From the NCBI GenBank assembly GCA_016710325.1, contig JADJXK010000001.1, positions 2,136,461-2,200,460 of the forward strand: a stretch of DNA of 64,000 nucleotides. The letters are read 5' to 3'. The notes beneath the pieces were generated by a model. That model had not been told where the DNA came from, searched no databases, and saw only the letters and a program-made list of their open reading frames with translations. Shown here piece by piece: positions 46,401 through 56,000 of the stretch (position 1 is the stretch's first letter; each line of letters starts with the position of its first letter). A program made the translations under genes and the position numbers. Source of the stretch: Candidatus Leptofilum proximum. GTDB taxonomy: Bacteria; Chloroflexota; Anaerolineae; Promineifilales; Promineifilaceae.

Positions 46401-47351
46401 GATGGACCGCAAAAAGCCAAAGATCAAAAAACCGTTCATCTTGCGCTGGGGACCACCCCAAAGGCTCATCGTAATCGCCCCCAGCAGCGCCCCAACGCCA
46501 GACACGGCAAACACCCAGCCCAACGTCTGGGCGTTGGCAAACCCCAGGACGATAGGGGCAATCAGCACCACCACCATGCCCTGGGTAAAGTTCAGCACGA
46601 TGGCCAGCAGCAGCAGGTAATACATGCCCACCCGCTCGCGAATATACTGCCAGCCTTCCCTGGCCTCTTCGAGGTAGGTAGACCAGCGGCTGCGCCCCAT
46701 ACTGGCCAGCTCTTCTGCCTTGGCTGCGGCGGCCTCTCTGGCCGGGTTCGGAATGCGCACCACAAAAAGCACGACGACAGCAAACAGGAAGGTGGCAAGG
46801 TCAATTTGGGTAATGCCGCGCAGCCCAATGGTCACCAGCAGCAGCCCGGCCAAGAACGGGGCCACGATGCGGCTGACGGCCGGGCCAATTTGCATCATGC
46901 CGTTGGCTCGCCCCAGCCTTTCTTTGGGCACCAGCAGGGCCACCGTAGCCTGGCTGGCCGGCTCCTGGATAGCGCCAAAGAGCGAAATGGCGGCCACGGC
47001 AATGTAGATGTGCCAGGTTTGCAGCTGATTGGCCAGCACCAGCAGCAAGATCGCCAGCGTACTCAGTGCCGCGCCAAAGTCGCTGAGGATCATCGTTTTG
47101 CGCCGGTCCCAGCGGTCCACCAGCACCCCGGCGAAGGGGGAGATGAGGATGCCCGGCAGGCCATAGAAAAAGGTGATGAGGGCAAATTGGGTGACGGAAG
47201 CGGTCTGTTCATAGGCCCAAACGCGCAGGGCAAAACCGGTCAGCCCTGAGCCGATGATAGAGATCATCTGGCCAAACCAGAGCGCGTTAAAGACGTTCTG
47301 TTTGTATTTGGGCGTGAACCGGGTGGTGGGGCTAACGGCCGTTTGGCTCAT
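43464..47351 (-). CDS. MFS exporter fused to membrane-anchored S45 penicillin-acylase-type hydrolase
   Basis: 1,295 aa. Residues 1 to about 430 are a major-facilitator transporter: GQMISIIGSGLTGFAL at the start, the loop VDRWDRRKTM, about twelve hydrophobic segments. A charged linker follows. From residue 489 there is a new membrane anchor (RRWVLGISLLLVTLIVALASYTY) and then an Ntn-type acylase of the PvdQ/penicillin acylase family: DEWGTVHIYAENEHDLFFAQGF, and the autocleavage site with nucleophile Ser in GIGSNGWVVAG (about 745). A 12-helix transporter plus one anchor would place the acylase outside the cytoplasm. An internal ATG (45887) with GAGAGGG six bases upstream could also give a separate 807-aa acylase. 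One base separates the start from the upstream PKS stop. Likely role: export and removal of the N-acyl cap (inference). Confidence 0.9.
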   Translation of the reverse strand: MSQTAVSPTTRFTPKYKQNVFNALWFGQMISIIGSGLTGFALRVWAYEQTASVTQFALITFFYGLPGILISPFAGVLVDRWDRRKTMILSDFGAALSTLAILLLVLANQLQTWHIYIAVAAISLFGAIQEPASQATVALLVPKERLGRANGMMQIGPAVSRIVAPFLAGLLLVTIGLRGITQIDLATFLFAVVVLFVVRIPNPAREAAAAKAEELASMGRSRWSTYLEEAREGWQYIRERVGMYYLLLLAIVLNFTQGMVVVLIAPIVLGFANAQTLGWVFAVSGVGALLGAITMSLWGGPQRKMNGFLIFGFLRSILLLLGGLQPNAWLIAIAAALYLFFSQIAGASLMTIWQKKVPTNIQGRVFATLRLTAALFFPLGQILAGPLSDYVFQPLLEVDGALASSVGQIIGVGSGRGIGFLMIVTGIINLIIMIFAYVHPRTRLVEDEIPDAIPDEEETNAVIGRTAVTGSQAQEQLKTTESKTRGKNMKSGRRWVLGISLLLVTLIVALASYTYISMRLALPQTDGTLQMPGLQEETRIVRDEWGTVHIYAENEHDLFFAQGFATAQDRMFQMEIFRRAPSGRLAEIVGEQALSNDTYNRNLLMRPAAEHIWEQMDEASQAILIAYTDGVNAYLEEHKNALPIEYKILRFEPEPWTPVDSIVWGNAISLQLSANNYIELLRASVFDAVGEDAMNMLFPFAAEDSPITTPSDPNLFSGMKNIDLTELLQVNDVLGTTVDGIGSNGWVVAGSMTESGQPILANDIHIGLTMPSIWHAVGLHGGDFDLIGFTLPGVPGVITGHNADIAWGLTSLGPDSQDFYIERLDDTVQPTKYQYDGEWLDLEHIQETVEVRGKDPVVVDIYVTQHGPIMNYILQEPTIAHPMAMRWVQHDSSTLFTSILALNKASNWEEFREALSHWDTPGQNVFYADREGNIGYQAVGQIPIRPNGNGRLPVEGWVSDNEWQGYIPFEELPYAYNPDQGFLVSANNRIEPDGYPYYISDSYTPGYRAQQIEDLLQEYAPLTVEDMDLIQEDTYSPQAERIMPYLDVIEAETPLQEQALDALNNWNLHTDIEGAGTSVYEAWHLRFLTNVISDELDELDPGLGAWYIAGHYLRHATQHGPMLVDMLQDPNHPWFDNITTPEVETRDDIIQQSFVEAVDWLQRLQGDDIANWDWGRIHTVTFPHQPFNQVPVLKSYFNSHTYPMRGGNFSVYTNSYDWNNPFTVWIVSSARHITDMSDFNNSVILGSTGQNMNLLSPHREDVVQLWQQGLPFPMSFTEAEVEAVHESTLILQPGN
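45885..45900 (-). promoter_or_regulatory. Internal ribosome binding site for the acylase part
   Basis: On the minus strand GAGAGGG (45894-45900), six bases, then ATG (45885-45887) starting the anchor sequence MKSGRRWVLG. It implies possible separate translation of the acylase inside the fused frame. Confidence 0.6.
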
Positions 47352-47352
47352 C

Positions 47353-50300
47353 TTATCCTTGCTCCTCTGCTTCTAACAGTTGGCTTAATAGGGCGGCCAC
47401 GTCAGCGTCTGACAGGTCGTCGATATTGATGTCGGGTTCGGCCGTTTTTGGGGCGGCTTCGCTGAGGGGGAACGGCCGTTCCCCGTTTGGTGCCTGGTAG
47501 TTGTCGGGCAGATCGTAGCCAAACTGCTCGGCCAGCTGGCGTGTGCTGCTGTCCAGTCGGCGCGGCAGGGTAATCTCGCGCCAGGTGTCGGCCAGGGTGG
47601 GGTCGATGCCCGTGTGGGTGAGAATGTTCGGATCGCCGATGCCGCCCATCATGCGCTCGCGACGGCCGTCGTAGGGCGTGATCAGCGCGGGTTCGTAGGG
47701 CAGGTCCATCAGCTGGCACAGGTCACGCATGATTGTTTCCGGCTGCTGCACCAGGTCTTCGTAGCGCACCACACGCTGCCGCGCCGGGTCTACATCCTTC
47801 AGGAAGGTGCTCAGGTTGCGGTTGGCCGTGGCCCAAATCGTCTCGGCCACGATGTACGGGTCGGGGTTGGGGACTTCAAACAGGCTGGAGCTGAACTGCT
47901 GGTCCAGCCGCACCCGCAAAAACGACTCCATCATGGCGTACGGGTGGCGCACCAGGTGAATATAAAGCGCTTCGTCAAAAATTTGCTCGGCGCGGCGCAG
48001 CGTTTCCATGTCCATGGCGTAAGGCGGCGTTTTGTCTACCAGCAGCCGGTCGCCCGCCAGGGTCTGGATGCGATTATAAACCTCGGGCACGGTGTGGTTT
48101 TCGGCCACCAAACGCTCGATTTCGGCCCAGCCCTGCTCCGGTTCCAGCTTCAGCAGCTCCACCAGCGCCCAGTGCAGCCCCTCGGCGGGCCAGGTGAAAT
48201 CCTGGCCAAAGCTGACGTTTTGCTGCCACTCCTGCATGTCTTTGAAAAACAGCAGCGAAATTTCCGGCGGGCAGAAGATTTGTTTGTGCCCGGCCAGCAT
48301 CACGCGGAACAGCGTCGAGCCGGAGCGCGGGCTGGATAGAACAAACAGCATCGGCTTGTTTTTCCGGGTGGGCGGGACAAACGCGGCGCGGTTGTAGGCG
48401 TTGGCCCGATGTTCCTTGATGGTATAGGCGGACAGTGGCTTGTCCGTGGCGTAGGCGGCCAGGTTGGCCATGCGATCCTGCTGTTGGTAGACAAATTGGG
48501 CCAGCTCCGGCAGTTTGGGCGTGCCTAAAATTTCGTGCGGATAAAACTGTACTTTCAGGTCGCGCTTGAGGTTCCACATCAGGTCCACGGCGGCCAGCTG
48601 CAAATCAAAGCCGCTCAGATCGCCGTCGGCCGGGATTTGCTCAGGTGGGATGTTCAGCCCGTTGGCGATTTTTTGGCGCAGGTATTTTTCGACGAGCGAC
48701 GGCCGTTCCACCGGGAACGCCTCTTTCAGCTGCGCCAAAATCGGTTTGGCCGATGCCGCGCCGCTGGCCAGCCCATCGGCGATGCCCTGGGCCACCCCGG
48801 CAGCGGTGGCGTCGGCGAAGAGCTGCTGGAGCGACAGCTCCACGCCAAATTCGTTGTGCAGCTGGTTGCGCAGCTGCGTCGCCAGCAGCGAGTGGCCGCC
48901 CAACTCGAAGAAGTTGTCGTCTACGCCAATCTTTTCAATACCCAACACCTGCTGCCAGATGGCCACCACGCGCTCCTCGATGGGATTGCGCGGGGCGACG
49001 TATTCGGTCCACAGGGCGGGCCGTTCGTACAGATTTTTGTCCGGGGCGGCTGCTTTTTGCTGCCGCTGGGCGATGCGCTGCGGCAGGTTGGCGGTGGAGA
49101 TGAGCAGGATGTCGGTGACGGCCGTTCCCACCCCCCGCTCCAAAATGGCAAACCCTTCCTGCCGGTCCAGCGCCAGCTGCGACAGCTCACCCATGACCGG
49201 CATGTTGGCGTCCTGGTCAAACTTCCAGACGTCCCAATTGAGCGCCAGCCAGGGGAAGGCGCTGCGGCGGTTGAGCTGCTGCACCAGGGCGTTGGCGCTG
49301 TGGGCGGCTGCGGTGAAGGCGGCAAACCCCACGCCGCCCAGCACGGTAGACAGCGCCGAGCTGACCACGCAAAATTCCAGCGGCAGGTCGGCAATCACCT
49401 CGGCCAACACTTCCAGGCTGGTTTGTTTGGTGCGGAAGAAGATGCCGCTGTGGCCCGGCTTGATTTCGGCGATAGCCTGGAAGGCCTGCTGCCCGGCGAC
49501 CGTGGGCGAGTGAATCACCCCGGTGAGCGGGCCACACTGGGCGATGCCCTGAGTGACGGCCGTTTTCAACTCCGTCACATCACTCAAATCGGCTTGCAAG
49601 GCTACCACCTTGCTGCCAGTGGCTTCCAGTTCTGCCAGCTGGGCGGCGCTTGCGGGATGTTCGTCGATGAGCAGGAGGGTGGCGGCCGTTTTCTCGGCCA
49701 GGGTGCGGGCAATGTCGTAGCCGATGTCGCTCAGGCCGCCGGTGATGAGATAGGTGGCATCGGGGCGGAAAACGGCCGTGTTTGGCTGAACCAGCGGCGC
49801 GGCCACCACCGTTGGCAGCCAGCGCTTGCGACCGCGCAAGGCTACCTGGGGCGTAGGCGTCTCGGCCACACATTCAGTCAGAATGTGCCGCGCGGCCGTT
49901 TCGTCGGTGGCGGTAATGTCGATCACCTGGCTGGTGAGCTGGGCGTATTCCTGCGGGATGGTCTGGCTGAGGCCAAACAGCGCCGCCTGGGGCGGGTCCA
50001 GCGCCTCCGTGTCGGTCACCGCCCACGCCTCCTGCGTGACGATGTGAATGTGGGCCGCATGTCCCGCTGCGCCCGCCGCTTTGGCCAGGTAGGCCAGCGG
50101 GTAAAACGGCGTTTCAACCGCCGTGCTCCATAAAAAGAGAATGTGGTCTGGTGGATTGGGCAGCGCGGCCAAAAGCTGGGCATATTCGGCTTCGTCGGCG
50201 GGGTTGAGGGTGAAGTGGCTGCCTTCCTGATCCCAGGCTGCGCCGGGCCGCACCCGCGCCACGGTCTGCCCGGCGGCTTCCAGCTGCGCCGCCAGCAGCG

Positions 50301-52863
50301 GCCCCAACGTGTCGTCACTGAAGATGAGCCAGGAAGCGGCCGTTTCTGGGGCCACAAACGCAGGCAGGTTGGGCGCACTTTGCCAGCCGGGCAGGTAACC
50401 CCACTGGCTGAGGTCCGCATTTTTGTGCAGCGCCGCGATTTGTGTCTGGTCGGCCAGGCTTTTGGCCTCGATCCAGTACCGCTTGCGCTCAAACGGGTAA
50501 GTGGGCAGGATGACGCGGTGACGGGTTTGGCCCTCGTGAAGCGACTGCCAGGAGACGGCCGTTCCCGACAGCCACAATTGGCCCAACGTTTGCTGGATTG
50601 TCTCCGGCGTGGCCGGGCCGTCCGCAGGCAGCGTGGCAAAGTGGGGCACGCGGAGCAAATTGGCGGGCAGCGTTGTGGTAATCTGCCCCAGGAAGAGCAG
50701 CTGGCGCGAGGGCAGCTGCTGCAGGCCGTCCAGCGCGGCGGCCAGTTTTTCAGACAGGTGGTCGTGGCTGGTGTTTTCCAGCAGGTGGCTCCAGTAGCGG
50801 AAATTGTAATCCTGCGCGCCGAGCCAACGGCCGTTGACCGTGGAGAAAACCGGCATCTCGCCGACCTGGGCATGCACGTGGCCTGCCTGGACCCCAATCA
50901 GTTCACCCGCCGCCGCCAATCGGGCGCCATCGGCCAGGGAGAGGGTGCCCGCCAGGACCGCGGCGGTAATCTCGCCGCTGCTGACGCCCATCACCGATTC
51001 GGGCAGGATACCCCACGCCTGCCACGTTTTGGCCAGGGCAAACTCCACGGCAAAGGCCGCGGCCGTGGCTGCCGCTCGTGGTGACAGTGGGTCGTTTGCC
51101 TTTGCGTCCGGCGGGTAGAGCAGGGTGCGGAGATCGATGCCGAGATACGGCCGTAACAACACCGCACATGACTCAATCTGCTGCCGGAAAAGCTCGTTAT
51201 TTTCGTATAGATCGCGGGCGGTGTTGGCGGCCACGCCCGCGCCGGTACAGATGAACGTAAGCGCTGGCGCGGTTTGCAGCGGCACAGTCTGGCTGGCGTA
51301 CTGCTGGTTTTCCAGCGCATCCAGCGCTTCGGCCGTGGTGCGGGCGGTGAGCAGGCGGCGGTGGGCAAACGGCTGCCGCCCAACCTGGAGGGTGTAGGCG
51401 ACGTCGGCCAGGTTTAGCTCTGGGTGCTGGTGCAGATGGGCGGCCAGCTGTTGGGTGGCGGTTTCCAGCGCGGCGGGCGTTTTGGCTGAAAGGATAATCA
51501 GCTGCGGCTCGTCCGTGTCGTCGGAAGGCTCAATTTCGGGCGCTTCCTGCAAAATGACGTGGGCGTTGGTGCCGCCCAGGCCAAAGGAGCTGACCCCGGC
51601 CAGGCGTGGCGTTTCTTCCGGCGTTTCCCAGGGGACCAGCGTGGCGTTGGGGTAGACCGGCGCGTGGGCAAAATCGATTTCCGGGTTGGGCGTCTCAAAG
51701 TTGAGTGAGGGCGGGATTTCCTGGTTTTCCATCGCCAGCACGGTTTTGAGCAGCCCGGCAATGCCTGCGGCCCCGGTGAGGTGGCCGACGTTGGTCTTCA
51801 CTGAGCCGATGGGGCAGTAGCCCGTTTCGTCGGTGTAGGTGCGGAAGGCTTTGGTGATGGCCCGAATTTCGATGGGGTCACCCAGGCGCGTGCCGCTGCC
51901 GTGACCCTCGACATACTGGATGTCGGCGGCGTCCACGCCCGCGACGGATAAAGCTTCGGTGATGACCGCCGCCTGTCCATCTACGCCGGGCGCGGGGAAA
52001 CCCACCTTGTCCGAGCCGTCGTTGTTGATGGCGGTGCCCAGGATGAGACCGTGAATGTGGTCGCCGTCGGCCAGGGCATCTTCGAGCCGCTTGAGGACCA
52101 CCACGCCCACGCCGCTGCTGAAGACGGTGCCGACGGCGTTGGTGTCATAGGTGCGGGTACGGCCGTCTGGCGACAAAATCGAGCCATCGACAAACTGGTA
52201 CCCTTTGGGATGGTCCACATGAACCGCCACGCCGCCCGCCAGCGCCATGTCGCATTCATCGCCGAGCAGCGCCTGGCAGGCCAGATGCACCGCCACCAGC
52301 GAGGTGGAGCAGGCGGTCTGCACGGTGAAGCTGGGGCCGCGCAGGTTAAATTTGTAGGAAACGCGGGTGGAAAGAAAGTCGGCGCCGTTGCCGATGTCGA
52401 TCTGGCCCTGGTCGATGTGCTGCAAGAGCTGCGGGTTGGTGGCCAGGTTGTAGACCAGGTAGGAGCTGGTGGTGCTGCCGCCAAAGACGCCAATCAGCCC
52501 TTTGTACTGCGCCGGGTCGTAGCCCGCGTGCTCCAGGGCGGTCCAGGCGCTTTCCAAAAAGACGCGCTGTTGGGGATCCATAATTTCAGCGTCGCGCGGG
52601 TTGTAGCCAAAAAAGTCGGCATCAAAACCGTCCAGCTCGTCCAGGGCCGAATTGACCTGGATGAAGGTGGGGTCATTCAGCTGCTGCTCGGTGGCTCCGG
52701 CGGCGCGGGCTTCTTCGGGGGTTAACGGCCGTATCGAATCCACGCCGTTGCGAATGTTCTGCCAGAATTCATCCACGTTGGCCGCGCCGGGAAAACGCCC
52801 GGCCATCCCGACGATGGCGATTTCGGTGCCGTTAAATTGATCTGCAAATTTTTCTTCGCTCAT
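47353..52863 (-). CDS. PKS with degenerate AT and KR, plus sulfotransferase
   Basis: 1,836 aa from ATG 52863. The KS is intact (QTACSTSL, GHGSGTRLGDP, NVGHLTGAAG). The AT is degenerate: GHSxG has become GVSSGE (about 628), the usual GQG is GAG, and the part holding HAFHSP is missing. The KR has GGLSDIG and lacks the catalytic Tyr (VGFAAFTAAAHS), so it should be dead. The ACP is normal (GGHSLLATQL). A second carrier-like domain follows with GFDLQLAAVDLMWNLKRDL, which has no Ser at the pantetheine site (about 1418). A PAPS-type sulfotransferase ends the protein (SSPRSGSTLFRVML about 1510). The acidic tail DDLSDADVAALLSQL looks like a docking end. It lies one base before the MFS/acylase gene. 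Confidence 0.9.
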   Translation of the reverse strand: MSEEKFADQFNGTEIAIVGMAGRFPGAANVDEFWQNIRNGVDSIRPLTPEEARAAGATEQQLNDPTFIQVNSALDELDGFDADFFGYNPRDAEIMDPQQRVFLESAWTALEHAGYDPAQYKGLIGVFGGSTTSSYLVYNLATNPQLLQHIDQGQIDIGNGADFLSTRVSYKFNLRGPSFTVQTACSTSLVAVHLACQALLGDECDMALAGGVAVHVDHPKGYQFVDGSILSPDGRTRTYDTNAVGTVFSSGVGVVVLKRLEDALADGDHIHGLILGTAINNDGSDKVGFPAPGVDGQAAVITEALSVAGVDAADIQYVEGHGSGTRLGDPIEIRAITKAFRTYTDETGYCPIGSVKTNVGHLTGAAGIAGLLKTVLAMENQEIPPSLNFETPNPEIDFAHAPVYPNATLVPWETPEETPRLAGVSSFGLGGTNAHVILQEAPEIEPSDDTDEPQLIILSAKTPAALETATQQLAAHLHQHPELNLADVAYTLQVGRQPFAHRRLLTARTTAEALDALENQQYASQTVPLQTAPALTFICTGAGVAANTARDLYENNELFRQQIESCAVLLRPYLGIDLRTLLYPPDAKANDPLSPRAAATAAAFAVEFALAKTWQAWGILPESVMGVSSGEITAAVLAGTLSLADGARLAAAGELIGVQAGHVHAQVGEMPVFSTVNGRWLGAQDYNFRYWSHLLENTSHDHLSEKLAAALDGLQQLPSRQLLFLGQITTTLPANLLRVPHFATLPADGPATPETIQQTLGQLWLSGTAVSWQSLHEGQTRHRVILPTYPFERKRYWIEAKSLADQTQIAALHKNADLSQWGYLPGWQSAPNLPAFVAPETAASWLIFSDDTLGPLLAAQLEAAGQTVARVRPGAAWDQEGSHFTLNPADEAEYAQLLAALPNPPDHILFLWSTAVETPFYPLAYLAKAAGAAGHAAHIHIVTQEAWAVTDTEALDPPQAALFGLSQTIPQEYAQLTSQVIDITATDETAARHILTECVAETPTPQVALRGRKRWLPTVVAAPLVQPNTAVFRPDATYLITGGLSDIGYDIARTLAEKTAATLLLIDEHPASAAQLAELEATGSKVVALQADLSDVTELKTAVTQGIAQCGPLTGVIHSPTVAGQQAFQAIAEIKPGHSGIFFRTKQTSLEVLAEVIADLPLEFCVVSSALSTVLGGVGFAAFTAAAHSANALVQQLNRRSAFPWLALNWDVWKFDQDANMPVMGELSQLALDRQEGFAILERGVGTAVTDILLISTANLPQRIAQRQQKAAAPDKNLYERPALWTEYVAPRNPIEERVVAIWQQVLGIEKIGVDDNFFELGGHSLLATQLRNQLHNEFGVELSLQQLFADATAAGVAQGIADGLASGAASAKPILAQLKEAFPVERPSLVEKYLRQKIANGLNIPPEQIPADGDLSGFDLQLAAVDLMWNLKRDLKVQFYPHEILGTPKLPELAQFVYQQQDRMANLAAYATDKPLSAYTIKEHRANAYNRAAFVPPTRKNKPMLFVLSSPRSGSTLFRVMLAGHKQIFCPPEISLLFFKDMQEWQQNVSFGQDFTWPAEGLHWALVELLKLEPEQGWAEIERLVAENHTVPEVYNRIQTLAGDRLLVDKTPPYAMDMETLRRAEQIFDEALYIHLVRHPYAMMESFLRVRLDQQFSSSLFEVPNPDPYIVAETIWATANRNLSTFLKDVDPARQRVVRYEDLVQQPETIMRDLCQLMDLPYEPALITPYDGRRERMMGGIGDPNILTHTGIDPTLADTWREITLPRRLDSSTRQLAEQFGYDLPDNYQAPNGERPFPLSEAAPKTAEPDINIDDLSDADVAALLSQLLEAEEQG

Positions 52864-52881
52864 ACATTTCACTTTTTGGGT

Positions 52882-53040
52882 GAGGCAGGTGGTGGGTTTG
52901 GTCACCTGCCTCGCCCCTACGGTTTATGGTTTGCCCGCCGAGGGCTAAAGCCCCCGGCTATCATATGGAAGCCCTGTCGGGCTATTTACAGCCTCGGAGA
53001 GGCTTTCATAACTAGCCCACGCTATTTATGGCTGGGCGGA
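52882..53040. repeat. Cluster of intergenic palindromes between the two PKS genes
   Basis: GAGGCAGGTG (52882-52891) pairs with CACCTGCCTC (52903-52912). GCCGAGGGCTAAAGCCCCCGGC-like and AGCCTCGGAGAGGCT elements follow. They fill the only sizeable gap (189 bases) between the first two assembly-line genes. Confidence 0.75.
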
Positions 53041-53052
53041 CCTGCATCTGGT

Positions 53053-56000
53053 TCACCTGCGCCGCGAGGTGGTGCGTTGGTTCAGGCGGCGTTCGCGGCG
53101 GCGTTGGCCGCGATCGACCTGCTCGGTGTAGGTGTCATCTTCGACCGGGCCGTCGTCTGACTGCATCTGCACGATCAGCTCGGTGAGTTTGCTCACGGTG
53201 GGCTGCTCGTACAGGCTCACGGCCGAAACGTGCACGCCAAACGTCTCGTTGATCCGGTTGATGAGCTTGATGCCCACCAGCGAATTGCCGCCGATTTCAA
53301 AGAAGTTGTCGTAAATGCCCACCTGCTGGATTTCCAGGGTTTCTTGCCAGATGGCCACAATTTGCTGCTCGATTTTGTTGCGCGGCGCAGCGTAGTCCGT
53401 GTGGTGGCCGTTGGTGGTGGGTGGTGCGGCCGTTGTTTTGGCCAGGTTCTCCAGCACGTACGCCAGGGTCAATTTATCGCTGTCGGCGATGACGGCGGGC
53501 AGGTAGCGCGGCGACACCAGAATTTGCGGCGGCAGATGGTGCAGGATGGCGCGCAGGGCCGCCTGCCCCTCGTGCGGCAGGATGGCGTGGCTGCTTTGCT
53601 GCTGCCGCCACTGCTGGATGATCGCGGGCACTTCCGTGGTGGTGGTCATGCCAATCTCGGCCCAGTCACCCCAGTTGACGCTGATGACCGGATACGGCCG
53701 TTCCCCCACCGCCTCTTGCGCAAATGCATCCAAAAAGGCGTTAGCGGCACAGTAATCGACCTGGCCAATGCCGCCAGCAACGGCCGTTAACGACGAAAAG
53801 AGCAGCATGAAGTCCAGCCGCTTCTCGGCAAAAACGGCCGCCAGGTGGCGTGTGCCCTGCACCTTGGGGCGCAGCACCTGGTCAGCGGCGGCGGGCGTTT
53901 TGAGCTGGATGAGGCCGCCGCCCGCCACGCCCGCGGCATGGAACACCACGTTGATTGCACCAAAACGATCTTCGGCCTGGGTGACGGCCGTTTCCAAACT
54001 GTCCAGATCGGTCACGTCGGCCTGCACCAGCAGCACTTTGGCCCCGGCTTCTTCCAGCGCCAGCAGCTGGTGGATGCGGCGGCTGGTGAGGTTGTCTTCG
54101 CCCTGGGTAGTGAGCCAGCTGTCCCACTCGGCGCGGGCGGGGAAGGGCGAGCGGTGCAGCAGCACCAGTCGGGCCTGGGCCTGTTTGGCCAACATCTCGG
54201 CGACGGCCAGACCTAAACCACCCAACCCGCCGGTGATGAGCGCGGTGGCATACGGCCGTAATCGAGGCACTGCGGCCGTGTCTTGTGTCAGCGGGGCCGG
54301 GGTGTAGGTTTGCACCCAGCGTCGCCGCCCGCGATAGGCCACGGTTGGCCCGGATGGTCCGGCCAGCGGCACGCCAAATTCGGCCAGCAGCAGTTGGGTC
54401 AGTTCGCTCCACAGCCAGGAGCCAGCGGGTGGCAGCTGCACGTCAATCACCTGGGTGGTTAGCCAGCTAAACTCCTGGGGAATCACTTTGGCTGGACCAC
54501 ACAGCAGCCGCTTTTCGGCGGCCACCGGTTCGGCTTCGGTGATGGCGTGCAGCTCGTTGGCGATGATGTAGAGTTCGGCCGTTTCTTCACTGCGGGTTTT
54601 GTCCAGCGCCTGGGCCAGGTAGAGCAAGCTGTAGAAGGCGAAGATGGTCTGTGCGGCCGTTTCTTCCGGCGCGGGCGAGACGTTCCACAAATGCACAACG
54701 CGCTCCGGCCATTTGCCCGCGGCGTGCAGCGTTTGCAGCAGCGTGTCGTAGTCGGCGGCGCTGGCTGGATTGAGGGTGTAGACGGTGTCATCGAGCCGGG
54801 CAAACTGCTCGCCGGGCATGACGACGGTGACCTGCTGCGCCACGGTGCGCAGGAAGCTGTCCAGCCGGTCGCCCAGTCCCGCCTCATCGACAAAGAGCAG
54901 CCAGTGAGCCGGTTTGTCCAGCAAATATTGCTGGGTCAGGGTGGGCGGCAGGGTGTGCTGCCAGCCGGGCAGGTAGAACCAGTCGGCCAGCGGCGCTTTT
55001 TTATGGGCGGACAGGTGGCGCGGTTGGCTGGCGCTGGGCGGATCGAGCCAGTACCGTTCGCGCTCAAACGGATAACCGGGCAGCGGCAGGCGGTGGCGAT
55101 TTTGATGTTGATAAAGCTGTGACCATTGCACGGGTAGTCCGGCCAGCCACAGCTGGCCGATGGTGGTTAACGGCCGTATCCGGTCCGCCTCATCCTGGCG
55201 TGGATGGCGCAGCGTGGCGTAGGCCAGCTGGCCGTCGCCAATTTGCGGCTTGACCACCGTGGCCAGGGCGTTGCCCGGCCCGACTTCCAGGAAAATGGCG
55301 TCGTTCAGGCCGCGCAGCGTCTGGATGCCCGCGGCAAAATCGACCGCGTGGCGCAGATGGCGCGCCCAGTAGTGCGGGTCGGTCGCCTGTTCGGCGGTGA
55401 GCCAGCTGCCCGTTTCGTTGGAGATGATGGGCAGCGTGGGCGGCTTAAGCGCCACGGTTTGCAGGTGGTCGATGAAGGGGGCCAGGGCTGGTTCCATCAT
55501 CGGCGAGTGGAAGGCGTGGGAGGTGTGCAGGCGGCGGCACTGGATGTCCTGCGCCGTTAGCTGCTCGGTCAGCGTGTCGATGGCTTCATCGGGCCCAGAC
55601 ACCACGCAGCTGTCCGGGCTGTTGATGACCGCCACGGTCAGCGTTTGCGGCAGCAGCCCTTCGACTTGGGTGGCAGGCCGGGCGACGGCCAACATGCTGC
55701 CGCCGGGCTGCGTCTGCATCAGTTCGCCTCGTTTGGCGACGGTGTGCAGCGCTTCGGGCAGGGTAAACACACCCGCCAGCGTCGCGGCAACGTATTCGCC
55801 GATGCTGTGGCCAATCATCGCGTCTGGTTGCAAGCCCCACGACTGCCACAATCTGGCCAGGGCAAATTCGATGGTGAAGAGGGCGGGTTGGGTAACGGCC
55901 GTATTTTGCAATTGTTCGGCCGCCCACTCCTCTTTGCCTGCGACCGGGTAGATTAAATCGCGCAGATCGAGGTGGAGGAACGGCCGTAAAATCTCGGCAC

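Noticed and set aside
48535..50133. Plus-strand 532-codon frame, and similar long antisense frames at 15662-16876, 29573-30685, 38313-39248, 39396-40802 and 46209-47249
   Set aside because: All lie opposite NRPS/PKS/MFS domains with clear catalytic motifs; the antisense translations are low-complexity and show no known domains.
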